Below are positions 8,546 through 18,959 of a stretch of 64,000 bases of DNA, in pieces (position 1 is the stretch's first letter; the number at the start of each line of letters is the position of its first letter). Made by a program: the position numbers and the translations under genes. The notes under the pieces were generated by a model. The model was not told where the DNA came from, did no database searches, and saw only the letters and a list, made by a program, of their open reading frames with translations. The DNA is taken from contig NZ_RPFW01000003.1 in assembly GCF_007827045.1 (NCBI RefSeq), positions 868,001-932,000 of the forward strand, written 5' to 3'. This DNA comes from Trebonia kvetii (GTDB taxonomy: Bacteria > Actinomycetota > Actinomycetes > Streptosporangiales > Streptosporangiaceae).

Positions 8546-10963
8546 CTAATCGGTAAGTTTCTTTACAGATACCGGTGTGTCGAGCACCCTATCAATACCC
8601 ACGGTACGTAGCGGGCCAGTCAGTATGAACGATCCCGTAAGCGGCGAATCGTTAGAAGCGCCGCCAAGGGTCACCGCGATAGTGCCGGGCTCGACGATCC
8701 GAGTCAAGCCCTCCCCGGTAAATGAGGTCCGGTCTGCATGCAGCCGGAACGTGATCCTGGCCTTCTCGCCGGGCGAGAGTTCGGCCCGCGCGAACCCGGC
8801 AAGCCAGCGCACCGGCCGCACCACGGAGGCGACAGGGTCACTCAGGTAGAGCTGCACCACCTCGGTTCCGGTGCGGGAACCGCTGTTCCGCACGGTGCAC
8901 GAGATGTCCAGGGCGCCGTCGGTGGAGACGTGGTCCGCCGACAGTTCAAAGTCGCCGTACTCGAAGGTGGTGTACGAGAGGCCGTGCCCGAACGCGTAAA
9001 GGGGGGTGGGGTCAACCGAGCTGCCGGTGTGCCACGCGGCGTTCCGTGACCGCAGGTAGGTGCCCGGCTGCGATCCGGGATCACGGGGAATCTCCACGGG
9101 CAGCCGCCCGCTCGGCGTCACCCGCCCGGTAAGCACGCCTGCGATCGCCGGCCCGCCCTCCTCGCCGGGGAAGAACGCCTGCACGATCCCGGCGAGCCGC
9201 TCGGCCACGCCGCCGAGCGCGTACGGCCGGCCGGTGACGAGCACCGCGACGACCGGCAGGCCGGTGTCGGCGAGCGCGTGCAGCAGCTCCTCCTGGGCGC
9301 CCGGCAGCTTCAGGTCGGTGGTGTCGCACCCCTCGCCGCTGGTCCCGTGTCCGAACAGGCCGGCTTCGTCCCCGACCACAGCCACGATCAGATCAGCGGA
9401 ACGGGTTGAGCTGACTGCCGCGGCGAAACCCGACTCATCGTGCGTGCGGACGTCGCAGCCGCGCTCGTGCCCCGTTATCTCGACACCCTCCGCGCGCAGC
9501 CCGCCGAGCAGGGTCTGCACCGCGACGCCCGCCTCGCCGCCCAACCCGTCGGCCCGCAGGTGCCCGAGGTGCCGTGGCATGGAATAGCAGCCGAAGAACG
9601 CGAGCGGGTTGTCAGCGAGCGGCCCGACGACCGCGACCCGCGCAGTGGCGGCGAGCGGCAGCGTGCCCGGGTCGTTCTTGACCAGGATCACGGACTCCTC
9701 GGCGAGCCGCCGCGCGATGTCCCGCTGCTCGGGCGGGTCGAAGTCAGGCGTCGCCGGTGTCTCTCCCTGCTCCTGTCCTGGGATGGGGGTCCAGCCGGGG
9801 TCGAGCAGGCCGAGGTCGAGCTTCTGCCGCAGCACCCGGGCCGCCGCGCGGTCGATGATCTGCTGCGGCACCTGGCCGGCCAGCGCCAGGTCGAGCAGCG
9901 GCTCGCCGAAGCAGCGGGTGCCAGGCAGTTCCACGTCGAGGCCGGCGCGCAGGGCGAGCACTGCGGCGTGGCCCGGGTCGGCGGCGACCGCGTGCTGGAT
10001 CTCGAGAAAGGAGACCGCGTAGTAATCGGAGACGACGAGCCCGGTGAAGCCGAGCTTGTCCCGCAGCAGTGTGGTGAGCAGCCGGCGGTCGGCGCTGACC
10101 GGGACGCCGTCGATCTCGATGTAGGTCGGCATCACCGAGCGGGCGCCGCCCTGCCTGATGGCCATCTCGAAGGGGACGAGCATGACATCGGCGAGCTCGC
10201 GCGGTCCCATGGAGACCGGCGCCATGTTCCGCCCGGCCCGCGACGCCGTGTAGGCGGCGAAGTGCTTGAGCGTGGCCTGCACGCCGGACCGCTGCAGCCC
10301 GCGCACGTACTCCGTGCCGATGGCGCCGACCAGGTACGGGTCCTCGCCGATCGTCTCCTCGGTGCGGCCCCAGCGGTAGTCGCGGGTGACGTCGAGCACC
10401 GGGGCGAGGCCCTGGTGCACGCCCACCGCGTGCATCGTCGCGCCGAACGCGGCGGCCATCTCCCCGACGAGCGCCGGATCGAACGTGGCGCCCCAGGCAA
10501 GCGGGGTCGGGTAGATGGTCGCGCCCCAGGCGGCGAAGCCAGTCAGGCACTCCTCGTGCGCCACCGCGGGGATGCCGAGCCGGTTGGTGGCGACCACCCG
10601 GGCCTGCAGCGTCGCCATGGCGCTCATCCCGGCGGACGCCGGCACAGGCCGGGTACCGAAGACACGGGTCAGCTGGCCGAGCCCGTTCTTGACCAGGTCT
10701 TCGAACGGCGGCTGCTCGTGGTTGAAAAACTGGTCCTGCATCGGCGCGACCCCGTCGCCGTCACCGGAGGCGCCAACCCAGATGCTGCCGAGCTGGGCGA
10801 TCTTCTCCTCGAGGGTCATCCGGCGGAGCAGGTCCTCGACTCGCTCATCGGCCGGCCGGTCCGGATCGCGCCAGGCTTCGCCCTGTCCGGTGCCTTCCGG
10901 CAGCACAGGGCTTTCCTCTTGCGCGGGGACCGGCTGGCCGGCGAGGTCGTTGGGCGTGCTCAT
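8546..10963 (-). CDS. GH3 glycoside hydrolase (beta-xylosidase/beta-glucosidase type)
   Basis: 805 residues with no signal peptide, so probably cytoplasmic. The GH3 N-terminal domain includes [32 protein letters not shown] and the nucleophile Asp in LVVSDYYAV. The GH3 C-terminal domain and a fibronectin-III-like tail ([14 protein letters not shown], then [11 protein letters not shown]) follow. It releases monosaccharides from imported oligosaccharides. Actinomycete bxlA-type xylosidases have the same plan and a similar setting beside a LacI regulator and a xylooligosaccharide importer; arabinosidase or glucosidase activity cannot be excluded. The ATG overlaps the regulator stop (ATGA), and AAGGAAG lies upstream. 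Confidence 0.9.
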   Translation of the reverse strand: MSTPNDLAGQPVPAQEESPVLPEGTGQGEAWRDPDRPADERVEDLLRRMTLEEKIAQLGSIWVGASGDGDGVAPMQDQFFNHEQPPFEDLVKNGLGQLTRVFGTRPVPASAGMSAMATLQARVVATNRLGIPAVAHEECLTGFAAWGATIYPTPLAWGATFDPALVGEMAAAFGATMHAVGVHQGLAPVLDVTRDYRWGRTEETIGEDPYLVGAIGTEYVRGLQRSGVQATLKHFAAYTASRAGRNMAPVSMGPRELADVMLVPFEMAIRQGGARSVMPTYIEIDGVPVSADRRLLTTLLRDKLGFTGLVVSDYYAVSFLEIQHAVAADPGHAAVLALRAGLDVELPGTRCFGEPLLDLALAGQVPQQIIDRAAARVLRQKLDLGLLDPGWTPIPGQEQGETPATPDFDPPEQRDIARRLAEESVILVKNDPGTLPLAATARVAVVGPLADNPLAFFGCYSMPRHLGHLRADGLGGEAGVAVQTLLGGLRAEGVEITGHERGCDVRTHDESGFAAAVSSTRSADLIVAVVGDEAGLFGHGTSGEGCDTTDLKLPGAQEELLHALADTGLPVVAVLVTGRPYALGGVAERLAGIVQAFFPGEEGGPAIAGVLTGRVTPSGRLPVEIPRDPGSQPGTYLRSRNAAWHTGSSVDPTPLYAFGHGLSYTTFEYGDFELSADHVSTDGALDISCTVRNSGSRTGTEVVQLYLSDPVASVVRPVRWLAGFARAELSPGEKARITFRLHADRTSFTGEGLTRIVEPGTIAVTLGGASNDSPLTGSFILTGPLRTVGIDRVLDTPVSVKKLTD

Positions 10964-11973
10964 GGCACTTCCTTCCGAGGTGGGGAGGTCGAGTCACGGA
11001 TATGAAGTTCGGTGGACAGCTCGACCCGGTTGGTGCGCAGCGGCCCGCCGTCGATCAGGTCGCCGAGCATTTGCGCCGCGGTGCGGCCCATCTCCGTGAG
11101 CGGCTGGCGGACGGTGGTCAGCGGCGGTGAGGCCCAGCGGCTGACGGGCAGCTCGTCGAAGCCGATGATCGACAGGTCGTCGGGAATGCGCAGGCCGTGC
11201 CGCCGTGCGGCCTGGTAGACGCCGAACGCCTGCTGGTCGCTGCCCGCGAAGATCGCCGTCGGCCGGTCCGGCAGGTCGAGCAGCTCCATGGCGTGCGCGA
11301 AGCCGCCCTCGTGCTGGAAGTCGCCGTACCTGACGAGCAGCGAGTCCACCGCGATGCCGGCGCGTTCCAGTGCCGAGCGGTAGCCGTCAAGCCTGGCGAG
11401 GCTGCACAGCATGTCCATCGGCCCGGTGATGGCCGCGATCCGCCGGTGGCCGAGCGACAGCAGGTGCTCGGTGGCGGCCAGGCCGCCCGCCCAGTTCGTC
11501 GCGCCGACCGAGGGGATGTCGGGCGGCGGGGTGTTCGCCGGGTCGATGACGACGAGGGGGATGCCCGCACCCTTGAGCTGGCCCAGCTGCGAGCCGGTGA
11601 GCGTGCTCGTGACCAGGATGACTCCGTCGGAGTGGTGGCTGGCGATCGCCGACGTCCAGCTCGCCGGGCGGGCGTCGCCGTGCCGCACCGAGGACACCGC
11701 GATCGCGGTGGAATGCTCGGCGCCCCACTCCTCGACGCCGCGCAGGATCTCGACCGCCCACGGGCTGTCCAGGCCGTTGAACACCAGGTCGATCAGCCCG
11801 GAGCGGCGCTGGGCGCGCTGCCCGGTTCGCGGGTACTTGTGCTGGTCGAGCAACTGCTCCACCCGGGCACGGGTAGATGGAGCAACATCGGGCCGTCCAT
11901 TCACAACCTTCGATACGGTGGGCAGCGACACGCCTGCCTCAACGGCGATCGCGGCGAGCGTGGTCTTCCGCAC
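10960..11973 (-). CDS. LacI-family repressor of the xylo-oligosaccharide locus (BxlR/XylR-like)
   Basis: About 337 residues from the GTG at 11973, with AAAGG seven bases upstream. The helix-turn-helix is TLAAIAVEAGVSLPTVSKVV, followed by an effector-binding domain with RSGLIDLVFNGLDSPWA and the closing TTVRQPLTEMG motif. It overlaps the GH3 start (ATGA) and is divergent from the binding-protein/permease operon at 12287. The intervening 313 bp carry repeated CGAAA/TTTCG half-sites, and a similar site lies upstream of xylB. It should repress both transcription units and be released by xylose, arabinose or a short oligosaccharide. Confidence 0.88.
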   Translation of the reverse strand: MRKTTLAAIAVEAGVSLPTVSKVVNGRPDVAPSTRARVEQLLDQHKYPRTGQRAQRRSGLIDLVFNGLDSPWAVEILRGVEEWGAEHSTAIAVSSVRHGDARPASWTSAIASHHSDGVILVTSTLTGSQLGQLKGAGIPLVVIDPANTPPPDIPSVGATNWAGGLAATEHLLSLGHRRIAAITGPMDMLCSLARLDGYRSALERAGIAVDSLLVRYGDFQHEGGFAHAMELLDLPDRPTAIFAGSDQQAFGVYQAARRHGLRIPDDLSIIGFDELPVSRWASPPLTTVRQPLTEMGRTAAQMLGDLIDGGPLRTNRVELSTELHIRDSTSPPRKEVP

Positions 11974-12003
11974 AACTACACCTTTCGATTCAAGCTCGAA
12001 ATT

Positions 12004-12169
12004 TTCGAAACGTTTGAACGATCGCAGAACCGCGCTGTTCTTGGTGCATCGTACGGCAATCGATGCGACATGAAAACGTTCGTAACGGTACGGAAATGAG
12101 GGGTTGACCGCCATGGTCCTCGAAATTACGATGGCGGCACGTCGAAAGTGTTCGAAAACTTTCGAAAGT
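12004..12169. promoter_or_regulatory. Cluster of CGAAA-N2-TTTCG operator-like sites
   Basis: The best site is TTCGAAA-AC-TTTCGAA (12151-12166), a perfect inverted repeat; it overlaps the 12-bp palindrome ACTTTCGAAAGT (12158-12169). Weaker relatives are TTCGAAACGTTTGAAC (12004-12019) and GAAAACGTTCG (12072-12082), and an extra half-site GTCGAAAG lies at 12141. They lie between the divergent LacI and binding-protein starts. The binding-protein ribosome-binding site AAGGAG is at 12273-12278. Spacing and symmetry fit a LacI-type repressor. Confidence 0.65.
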
Positions 12170-12286
12170 GGCTTTGCCCCATCCCAGGAGACGACCATGC
12201 GTAGCAGCCGGGCAGTTGCCGCCGCTCCCGCGGAGCGTCTTCGGACTAGTCGTGGTACCCAAGTTTTCGCTCAAGGAGTTTCTACG

Positions 12287-13627
12287 ATGATGAAGAAAAC
12301 CCCCGCTGCGGCAGTCGCCGCACTCGGTCTCGGCGTCGTCCTGGCCGCCGCTGCCTGCTCCAGCGGCGGCAGCGGCAGCACCGGCGGCGGCACCAGTAGC
12401 AGCACCGGCGGCGCCAGCAGCAGCACCACCGGCAGCGGCAACTCCAACCCAGTCAGCCTGACCTTCTGGAACAACGCCACCCCCGGTCCCGGCCTCACGT
12501 ACTACCAGAACGCCGTCAGGCAGTTCGAGGCCGCTCACCCGAACGTGACGATCAAGATGCAGAACATCCAGAACGAGGACTACGACGGCAAGCTGCAGAC
12601 CGCGCTGAACTCGAACACCGCGCCGGACATCTTCTTCCAGCGCGGCGGCGGCAAGATGCAGGCCATGGTCAACGCGAACCAGCTCCAGACGCTGAACCTC
12701 AGCGCCACGGACAAGACCAACCTCGGGGGCGCGGGGAACGTCGACAGCATCAACAGCACGGTCTACGGCATCCCGCTCGACGCGAACCCCGAGGGCGTCT
12801 ACTACAGCCAGGACCTCTTCACCAAGGCGAAGATCACCTCGACGCCGACCACCATCCCCGAGCTCGAGGCCGACATCGCCAAGCTGAAGGCCGCCGGCAT
12901 CACGCCGGTCGTGGTCGGCGGCAAGGACGGGTGGCCGGCTGCCCACTGGTACTACAACTTCGCCCTGCGCGAGTGCAGCCAGGCCACGATGAACACGGCA
13001 GGCCAAAGCCTCAAGTTCACCGACTCCTGCTGGACCAAGGCAGGCAACGACCTGCAGTCGTTCCTGAAGGTCAACCCGTTCCAGCCGGGTTTCCTTACGA
13101 CCGCGGCGCAGGTGGGCGCGGGCTCCTCGGCCGGCCTGCTCGCCAACCACAAGGCAGCCATGGAGCTGATGGGCGCCTGGGAACCTGGCACGGTCGCCAG
13201 CCTCACCCCCAACCAGAAGCCGCTGCCTGACCTCAGGTGGTTCCCCTTCCCGTCGGTGCCAGGCGGCGCGGGCGACCCGAGCGCGATGATGGGCGGCTTC
13301 GACGGCTTCTCGCTGTCCAAGAACGCTCCGGCCGAGGCCTGGCAGTTCCTTGAGTTCCTGCTGACCACGCCGCAGCAGGAGGCCTACGCCAAGGCATTCG
13401 TCACCATCCCCGTCAACCCGGCCGCGCAGGGGGTCGTGACCGACCCGTCCGCCGTCGAGGTGAAGAACTCGCTTAACAAGGCCGGCTACACGATGCAGTT
13501 CCTCGACACGCAGTACGGCCAGAACGTCGGCAACGCGCTCAACGCCGCCGTGGTGAACCTGCTCGCGGGCAAGGGCACCCCCGCTGACATCGTCAGCTCC
13601 ACAAGCGAAGCAGCGGCGAAGGGCTGA
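12287..13627 (+). CDS. Xylo-oligosaccharide-type ABC substrate-binding lipoprotein (BxlE-like)
   Basis: About 446 residues from the ATG at 12287 (a second ATG follows at once), with AAGGAG eight bases upstream. The signal has MMKK, a hydrophobic stretch and a lipobox ending LAAAAC, then a Gly/Ser/Thr-rich linker (to about residue 55). The mature part is a family 1 solute-binding protein: LTFWNNATPG, NSNTAPDIFFQRGGGK, and AMMGGFDGFSLSKNAP, where the lobes close on sugar. It is the first gene of the importer/GH51/xylA operon. The substrate is inferred from the neighbouring hydrolases and the D-xylose genes. Confidence 0.88.
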   Translation: MMKKTPAAAVAALGLGVVLAAAACSSGGSGSTGGGTSSSTGGASSSTTGSGNSNPVSLTFWNNATPGPGLTYYQNAVRQFEAAHPNVTIKMQNIQNEDYDGKLQTALNSNTAPDIFFQRGGGKMQAMVNANQLQTLNLSATDKTNLGGAGNVDSINSTVYGIPLDANPEGVYYSQDLFTKAKITSTPTTIPELEADIAKLKAAGITPVVVGGKDGWPAAHWYYNFALRECSQATMNTAGQSLKFTDSCWTKAGNDLQSFLKVNPFQPGFLTTAAQVGAGSSAGLLANHKAAMELMGAWEPGTVASLTPNQKPLPDLRWFPFPSVPGGAGDPSAMMGGFDGFSLSKNAPAEAWQFLEFLLTTPQQEAYAKAFVTIPVNPAAQGVVTDPSAVEVKNSLNKAGYTMQFLDTQYGQNVGNALNAAVVNLLAGKGTPADIVSSTSEAAAKG

Positions 13628-13636
13628 CAAGCAACA

Positions 13637-14647
13637 ATGAGTGACACCCTGCGCACTACGGCCGTTGGCCGTATCCGCCGGGGCGCACTAAACGTCGGGG
13701 ACGCGGCGCACGCCGCGTCCCCGACGCCGCGTTCGCGCAAGCGCGGCAAAGGGCGCCAGCGGCTGGAAATCGCGCTTCTCACCAGCCCCGCGATCATCGT
13801 GTTCGTGGGCCTTGTCATCTTCCCCGTCGGGCTCGCTGCCTACTACGGCTTCTACCGGTGGCAGGGCTACGGCGCGCCCACCGACTGGGTCGGCTTCCAT
13901 AACTACCAGGTGATCCTCACCGACCCCGCCTTCCAGCGAGTGCTCGAGCACAACGGCCTCATCGTCATCCTGTCCCTTGTCATCCAGGGGCCGGTAGCGA
14001 TCCTGCTCGCGCTGCTGCTGAACCAGAAGATCCGCGGTAGGTCGCTCATCCGCGTACTGATCTTCGTCCCCTACGTGGTCTCCGAGGTCATCGTCGGCAC
14101 CGGCTTCAGCCTGATGCTCCAGCCCACCGGCGCGGTCAACGACGTGCTGCGCAGCATCGGCCTCGGCTCTCTCGCCACCGACTGGCTCGCCAACCCCAGC
14201 ATCGCGCTGTGGAGTCTGATGGGCATCCTGACGTGGAAGTACATCGGCTTCGCCGTCATCTTGATGCTCGCAGGCCTGCAGTCGATCCCCGATGAGCTGT
14301 CCGAGGCCGCGCGCATCGACGGCGCCTCCTACTGGCAGGTCCAGCGCCACATCATGGTGCCGCTGCTCGGCCCGACCATCCGCATCTGGGCGTTCCTGTC
14401 GATGATCGGCGCACTGCAGTTGTTCGACCTGGTGTACATCATCTGGGGTCAGTACATCTCCGACACGGCAGGCACCTCCACCATGGCGACGTACATGGCG
14501 CTGAACGGCCGCCTCGCCGGAAACTTCGGTTACGGCAACGCGGTCGCCGTGGTCATGTTCATCATCTCGCTCATCCTCGCGCTGTTCTACCAGCGCTTCA
14601 TCCTGCGCCGCGACCTGCGCGGCGCCATCACCCAGGGAGCTAGCTAA
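13637..14647 (+). CDS. Sugar ABC transporter permease, MalF type
   Basis: 336 residues. A basic N-terminal tail (about 40 residues) precedes six predicted membrane helices, beginning with LLTSPAIIVFVGLVIFPVGL. The cytoplasmic EAA loop that contacts the ATPase is ELSEAARIDGASYWQVQRHI. It starts 9 bp after the binding-protein stop and its TAA shares one base with the ATG of the next permease gene. It forms the import channel together with the product of that gene. Confidence 0.93.
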   Translation: MSDTLRTTAVGRIRRGALNVGDAAHAASPTPRSRKRGKGRQRLEIALLTSPAIIVFVGLVIFPVGLAAYYGFYRWQGYGAPTDWVGFHNYQVILTDPAFQRVLEHNGLIVILSLVIQGPVAILLALLLNQKIRGRSLIRVLIFVPYVVSEVIVGTGFSLMLQPTGAVNDVLRSIGLGSLATDWLANPSIALWSLMGILTWKYIGFAVILMLAGLQSIPDELSEAARIDGASYWQVQRHIMVPLLGPTIRIWAFLSMIGALQLFDLVYIIWGQYISDTAGTSTMATYMALNGRLAGNFGYGNAVAVVMFIISLILALFYQRFILRRDLRGAITQGAS

Positions 14648-15528
14648 TGAGCGTGGCGGTCCCCGGCGCACCGTTCCTCCGGGTCCGGCCCGCCAAGCGC
14701 GGCGACAAGCCGCAGAAGTGGGGAAACCCGGGCGTCTACTTCGTCGCCCTGCTGCTCATCGGGGTCAGCATCGGGCCCGTCGTGTACATCGTGCTCGGCG
14801 GCTTCCGCACCAACTCGCAGATCACGGTAAGCCCGGCCGGCCTGCCGCACCCCTGGGTCTTCAGCAACTACAGCGGCATCCTCAAGTCGGGGATCTTCTG
14901 GGGCGAATTCAAGAACTCGACCATCGTGGCGGTCGTGACCACGGCAGGCGTCGTCGTGCTCGGCGTCATGGCGAGCTTCGCGCTCGCCCGCTACGAGTTC
15001 AAGCTCAAGGGCGCGCTGTACGCGCTGTTCGCCTCGGGCCTGATGTTCCCGCTGGTGGTCGCGATCACCCCGCTGTTCATCATCGTCAAGGACCTTGGTC
15101 TCGTCGACCACCTGATGGGCATCGCCATCCCGCAGATCGCCTTCGGGCTGCCGACGACGGTCATCATCCTGACGCCGTTCCTGCGGGCGATCCCCAAGGA
15201 GATCGAGGAGGCCGCGGCCATCGACGGCTCGAGCCGCATCGGGTTCTTCTTCCGCATGGCCATCCCGCTCGCGCTGCCCGGCGTGGTCACCGTCGCCATC
15301 CTCGCCTTCATCGCGAGCTGGAACAACTACATCCTGCCGCTGTACGTGCTGAATTCGCAGTCGAACTACACGCTGCCGCTCGGCGTGCAGCAGTTCTCCT
15401 CGCAGTACTCGTCGGACACGGCGCGGGTCCTCGCGTTCACCTCGCTGTCGATGATGCCCGCGCTGATCTTCTTCGGCTTCTTCCAGCGCCGCATCGTCGG
15501 CGGCCTGACTGGCGCGGTGAAGGGCTAG
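14647..15528 (+). CDS. Sugar ABC transporter permease, MalG type
   Basis: 293 residues with six predicted helices, the first around GVYFVALLLIGVSIGPVVYI. The EAA loop reads EIEEAAAIDGSSRIGFFFRM. The one-base overlap with the upstream permease gene indicates coupled translation and a 1:1 heterodimer. No ATPase gene follows, so the channel probably uses the MsiK protein encoded at 7270-8499. Confidence 0.93.
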   Translation: MSVAVPGAPFLRVRPAKRGDKPQKWGNPGVYFVALLLIGVSIGPVVYIVLGGFRTNSQITVSPAGLPHPWVFSNYSGILKSGIFWGEFKNSTIVAVVTTAGVVVLGVMASFALARYEFKLKGALYALFASGLMFPLVVAITPLFIIVKDLGLVDHLMGIAIPQIAFGLPTTVIILTPFLRAIPKEIEEAAAIDGSSRIGFFFRMAIPLALPGVVTVAILAFIASWNNYILPLYVLNSQSNYTLPLGVQQFSSQYSSDTARVLAFTSLSMMPALIFFGFFQRRIVGGLTGAVKG

Positions 15529-15599
15529 ACGCACGCGCACGGCGGGCGGCGGCGCGACAGCGCCCCGTCCGCCTGCTTTTGCCGGAAAGGACCGCCGCA

Positions 15600-17108
15600 T
15601 TGCCCCGCGCTCACATCGAGCTCGACAAGAGCGCCGTCATCGCGCCCGTCCAGCGCCGCACCTTCGGCGCGTTTGTCGAGCACCTTGGCCGGTGCGTCTA
15701 CACCGGGCTCTACGAGCCCGGGCACCCGTCCGCGAACTCCGGCGGCTTCCGCATGGACGTCGTCGAGCTCGTCCGGGAGCTCGGCGCCGCGACCATCCGC
15801 TACCCGGGAGGCAACTTCGTCTCCGGCTTCCGGTGGGAGGACTCGGTCGGCCCGCGGGAGGCGCGCCCGGTGCGCCGCGACCTCGCGTGGCACTCGCTCG
15901 AGTCGAACCAGGTCGGCCTCGACGAGTTCGCCAGGTGGCTGAGACTGACCGGTTCCGAGCTGATGCTCGCGGTGAACCTCGGCACCCGCGGCATCCTGCC
16001 CGCCCTCGACCTGCTCGAGTACGCCAACCACCCCTCAGGGACCGCGCTGTCGGACCTGCGCATTGCGAACGGCACGCCGCAGCCGCACAACGTGCGCATG
16101 TGGTGCCTGGGCAATGAGATGGACGGCCCGTGGCAGGAAGGCTTCATGACCGCCGACGACTACGGAAAGCTCGCCGCCCGCACCGCCGCCGCAATGAAGA
16201 TGGCCGACAAGGACCTCGAGCTAGTGGTCTGCGGCTCCTCCGGCTCGGGCATGCCGACCTTCGGCGACTGGGAGCGCACCGTGCTTGAGCACAGCTACGA
16301 GCACGTCGACTACGTGTCGTGCCACGCGTACTACCAGGAGTTCGACGGCGATCTCGGCTCCTTCCTCGCCTCGGCGCTCGACATGGACTACTTCATCGAC
16401 ACCGTCGTCGTGACGGCCGACCACGTCGGCCACAAAAAGCGATCGAAGAAGAAGATGCAGCTTTCGTTCGATGAATGGAATGTCTGGTATCTCAAAGAGC
16501 ACCAGGAGCGGCAGGAGACCGCCGAGGCCAGCGCAGAATGGTGCTACGCGCCGCGCCTGCTCGAGGACGTCTATTCGGTCGCGGATGCCGTGGTCGTCGG
16601 CAACCTGCTGATGACACTGCTCAAGCACAGCGACCGGGTCACCTCGGCGTCGCTCGCCCAGCTGGTCAACGTGATCGCGCCGATCATGACCGAGCCAGGC
16701 GGGCCGGCCTGGCGGCAGACGACCTTCTTCCCGTTCTCGATCACCAGCAGGCTCGCGTCCGGCGAGGTAATCCGCCCGGTGATCGAGGCGCCGGCTTACC
16801 ACACGGCGCGCCACGGCGAGGCACCCGTCATCGACGCAGTCGCGACCGCCGACGACGGCCGTGCCGCGGTGTTCCTCGTCAACCGCGACCTCAGGGAGAC
16901 CGCGCAGGTCACGATCGACGTGCGCAGCCTTGGCTCCACCCGGATCACCGAGGCGGTCACACTGGCCGACGCCGACGTCTACGCGAAGAACACGCTCGCC
17001 GAACCGGACCGCGTAACCCCGGCCACGAACGCGAGCGCGGCCCTCGCCAACGGCGTGCTCACCATCGAGCTGCCGCCTGTCTCGTGGACGGCGGCCGCGC
17101 TGAGCTGA
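15600..17108 (+). CDS. GH51 alpha-L-arabinofuranosidase
   Basis: About 502 residues, without a signal peptide, so intracellular. A TTG start at 15600 is chosen because GGAAAGGA lies eight bases upstream and the family-typical N-terminus (AHIELDKS, RRTFGAFVEHLGRCVYTGLY) follows at once. The acid/base Glu is in MWCLGNEMDGPWQ and the nucleophile Glu in LSFDEWNVWY. The length matches intracellular GH51 enzymes, which remove arabinose from arabinoxylan or arabinan fragments. Its place between the importer and xylA supports arabinoxylo-oligosaccharide use. Confidence 0.92.
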   Translation: MPRAHIELDKSAVIAPVQRRTFGAFVEHLGRCVYTGLYEPGHPSANSGGFRMDVVELVRELGAATIRYPGGNFVSGFRWEDSVGPREARPVRRDLAWHSLESNQVGLDEFARWLRLTGSELMLAVNLGTRGILPALDLLEYANHPSGTALSDLRIANGTPQPHNVRMWCLGNEMDGPWQEGFMTADDYGKLAARTAAAMKMADKDLELVVCGSSGSGMPTFGDWERTVLEHSYEHVDYVSCHAYYQEFDGDLGSFLASALDMDYFIDTVVVTADHVGHKKRSKKKMQLSFDEWNVWYLKEHQERQETAEASAEWCYAPRLLEDVYSVADAVVVGNLLMTLLKHSDRVTSASLAQLVNVIAPIMTEPGGPAWRQTTFFPFSITSRLASGEVIRPVIEAPAYHTARHGEAPVIDAVATADDGRAAVFLVNRDLRETAQVTIDVRSLGSTRITEAVTLADADVYAKNTLAEPDRVTPATNASAALANGVLTIELPPVSWTAAALS

Positions 17109-17202
17109 CAAGCCCACCGGGAACACTGTTACCGGGGCAAGGGCCTAGTCGGATGGACAAGCCATTCACTACGGTCAGAGGTATCGGAGGGAAAGGTAGA
17201 TC

Positions 17203-18366
17203 ATGACATCAGACGTGTATGTGCCGACTCGCGAAGACAAGTTCTCGTTCGGCATCTGGACCGTGGGATGGCAGGGGGTCGACGTGTTCGGCGGCGCGGT
17301 GCGCCCGCTGATGGCGGCCGACCGGGCGGTACGCAAGCTCGCCGAGCTCGGCGCCTACGGGGTGAACTTCCACGACAACGACGTGTTCGACTTCGACGCG
17401 ACGAACGCGGAGCGGGACGAGCGGATCGCCGCGTTCCGCAAGGCGCTGGACGAGACGGGCCTCGTGGTGACCACGGCCACCACCAACCTGTTCGGCCACC
17501 CCATCTTCAAGGACGGGGCGTTCACCGCGAACGAGCGCGAGATCCGCCGCTTCGCGCTCGCCAAGGTGATGCGCAACCTGGACCTCGCCGCCGAGCTCGG
17601 CGCGAAGACCTACGTCTTCTGGGGCGGCCGCGAGGGCGCCGAGTCCGGTGCCGCCAAGGACATCAGGGCCGCGCTCGACCGGTACGCCGAGGGGCTGAAC
17701 CTGCTGTCTGAGTACGTCATCGACCAGGGCTACGACATCCGCTTCGCGATCGAGCCGAAGCCGAACGAGCCGCGCGGCGACATCCTGCTGCCGACGCTCG
17801 GCCACGCGATCGCGTTCATCAACGAGCTGGCGCACCCGGAGATCGTCGGCGTCAACCCCGAGGTCGGCCACGAAGAGATGGCCGGGATCAACTACGCCCA
17901 CGGCATCGCCCAGGCGATGTGGCACGGCAAGCTGTTCCACATCGACCTGAACGGCCAGAACGGACCCCGCTACGACCAGGACCTGCGCTTCGGCGCGGGC
18001 AACGCGCGCGGCGCGTTCTGGGTGGTGGACACGCTGCTGGCCGGCGGCTACTCGGGCCCGGTGCACTTCGACTACAAGCCGCCGCGCACCGAGGACGACG
18101 AGGGCGTGTGGGCCTCTGCCGCCGCCTGCATGCGCAACTACCTGATCCTGCGCGAGAAGGCCAAGGCGTTCCGCACCGACCCCGAGGTGCAGGCGGCCCT
18201 GGCGGCCTCAAGGACGGCCGAGCTGTCCGAGCCGACGCTGGTGCCGGGGGAGACGTGGCGCGACGTGCGCGACGCTTCTGTTGATGTGGCGGCTCTTGGT
18301 TCTCGCGGCATGGGCTACGAGCACCTGGACCAGCTCGCGCTCGAGCACCTGTACGGCGTGCGTTGA
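17203..18366 (+). CDS. xylA: Xylose isomerase
   Basis: 387 residues, the length of the shorter actinomycete (group I) enzymes. It converts D-xylose to D-xylulose in the cytoplasm with two divalent metals. Ligand and active-site segments are visible: [31 protein letters not shown] and [16 protein letters not shown]. The ATG at 17203 follows GGAGGGAAAGG. It is the last gene of the binding-protein/permease/GH51 operon and is followed by a strong hairpin. Its product feeds the xylulokinase encoded at 20424-21845. Confidence 0.97.
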   Translation: MTSDVYVPTREDKFSFGIWTVGWQGVDVFGGAVRPLMAADRAVRKLAELGAYGVNFHDNDVFDFDATNAERDERIAAFRKALDETGLVVTTATTNLFGHPIFKDGAFTANEREIRRFALAKVMRNLDLAAELGAKTYVFWGGREGAESGAAKDIRAALDRYAEGLNLLSEYVIDQGYDIRFAIEPKPNEPRGDILLPTLGHAIAFINELAHPEIVGVNPEVGHEEMAGINYAHGIAQAMWHGKLFHIDLNGQNGPRYDQDLRFGAGNARGAFWVVDTLLAGGYSGPVHFDYKPPRTEDDEGVWASAAACMRNYLILREKAKAFRTDPEVQAALAASRTAELSEPTLVPGETWRDVRDASVDVAALGSRGMGYEHLDQLALEHLYGVR

Positions 18367-18395
18367 CCGTTTCCTAGAACTGGGCATGGCTGGGC

Positions 18396-18456
18396 CTGGC
18401 GGGGAAGATTTCTCGCGGCGCTCCTTCGGAAGGCCGCGAGGAAATCTCCCCGCCAG
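18396..18456 (+). terminator. Long GC-rich stem-loop after xylA
   Basis: The arms at 18396-18419 and 18433-18456 (CTGGCGGGGAAG ... and ... CCCCGCCAG) pair over about 22 positions with two single-base bulges and a short loop. The element starts 29 bp after the xylA stop. There is no T-run, as is common for actinomycete terminators. It should end the plus-strand oligosaccharide operon. Confidence 0.75.
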
Positions 18457-18782
18457 CCCCGCTCCCGCGCTTATCAATAACCCATTGCCCAAGGTCATCT
18501 ATGGTGCGGGCTGCCGCATGGCGATCACCAATCCCCGGGAGCGGACCGGGCGGGAAGCGGCGCGACTCCGCGGCCTAATGATCACCTAAGCCACCGACCT
18601 CAGCCCGCGACCACAGCGCCCTGGCAATTCCGATGGCAAGCCGGCTGCGCAGCAGCCGGCGCGGCAGTTGCTTTGTACCGCCCAGCCCACGGATACGTTG
18701 AGCGGGATGCTGGCCGCACTTCCACCAGGCACTGAGGCCCCGCCGTTCCCAATCGTCGCAGGCGCCTCGCCGGGGTAGGGAT

Positions 18783-18943
18783 GATCACGGAACATTTGAT
18801 CCTGGCGGAACTTTGCTTCGGCTACCGCACCCCACGCGAACAGCTCGCTAAGCTACTCGAAAACCAAAGCGTTGCGACGACCCCCTGAAACTGCCCCCCA
18901 AATCGGGGAGGAAAGTTCCGCTGTAATCCGAAGTTCCGTGATC
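18783..18943. mobile_element. 161-bp MITE-like element with 32-bp imperfect terminal inverted repeats
   Basis: The left end (18783-18814) starts GATCACGGAAC and finishes GCGGAACTTT. The right end (18912-18943) starts AAAGTTCCGC and finishes GTTCCGTGATC. Reverse-complementing the right end gives about 25 identities in 32 positions, with the outer 11 and inner 10 bases exact. The 97-bp interior has no convincing ORF. There is no clear target-site duplication. It lies in the 593-bp gene-free stretch between xylA and the MFS gene; apart from the terminator, the rest of that stretch (18457-18782) shows nothing recognisable. Confidence 0.5.
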
Positions 18944-18959
18944 AAGTCTGATTGCGTCG

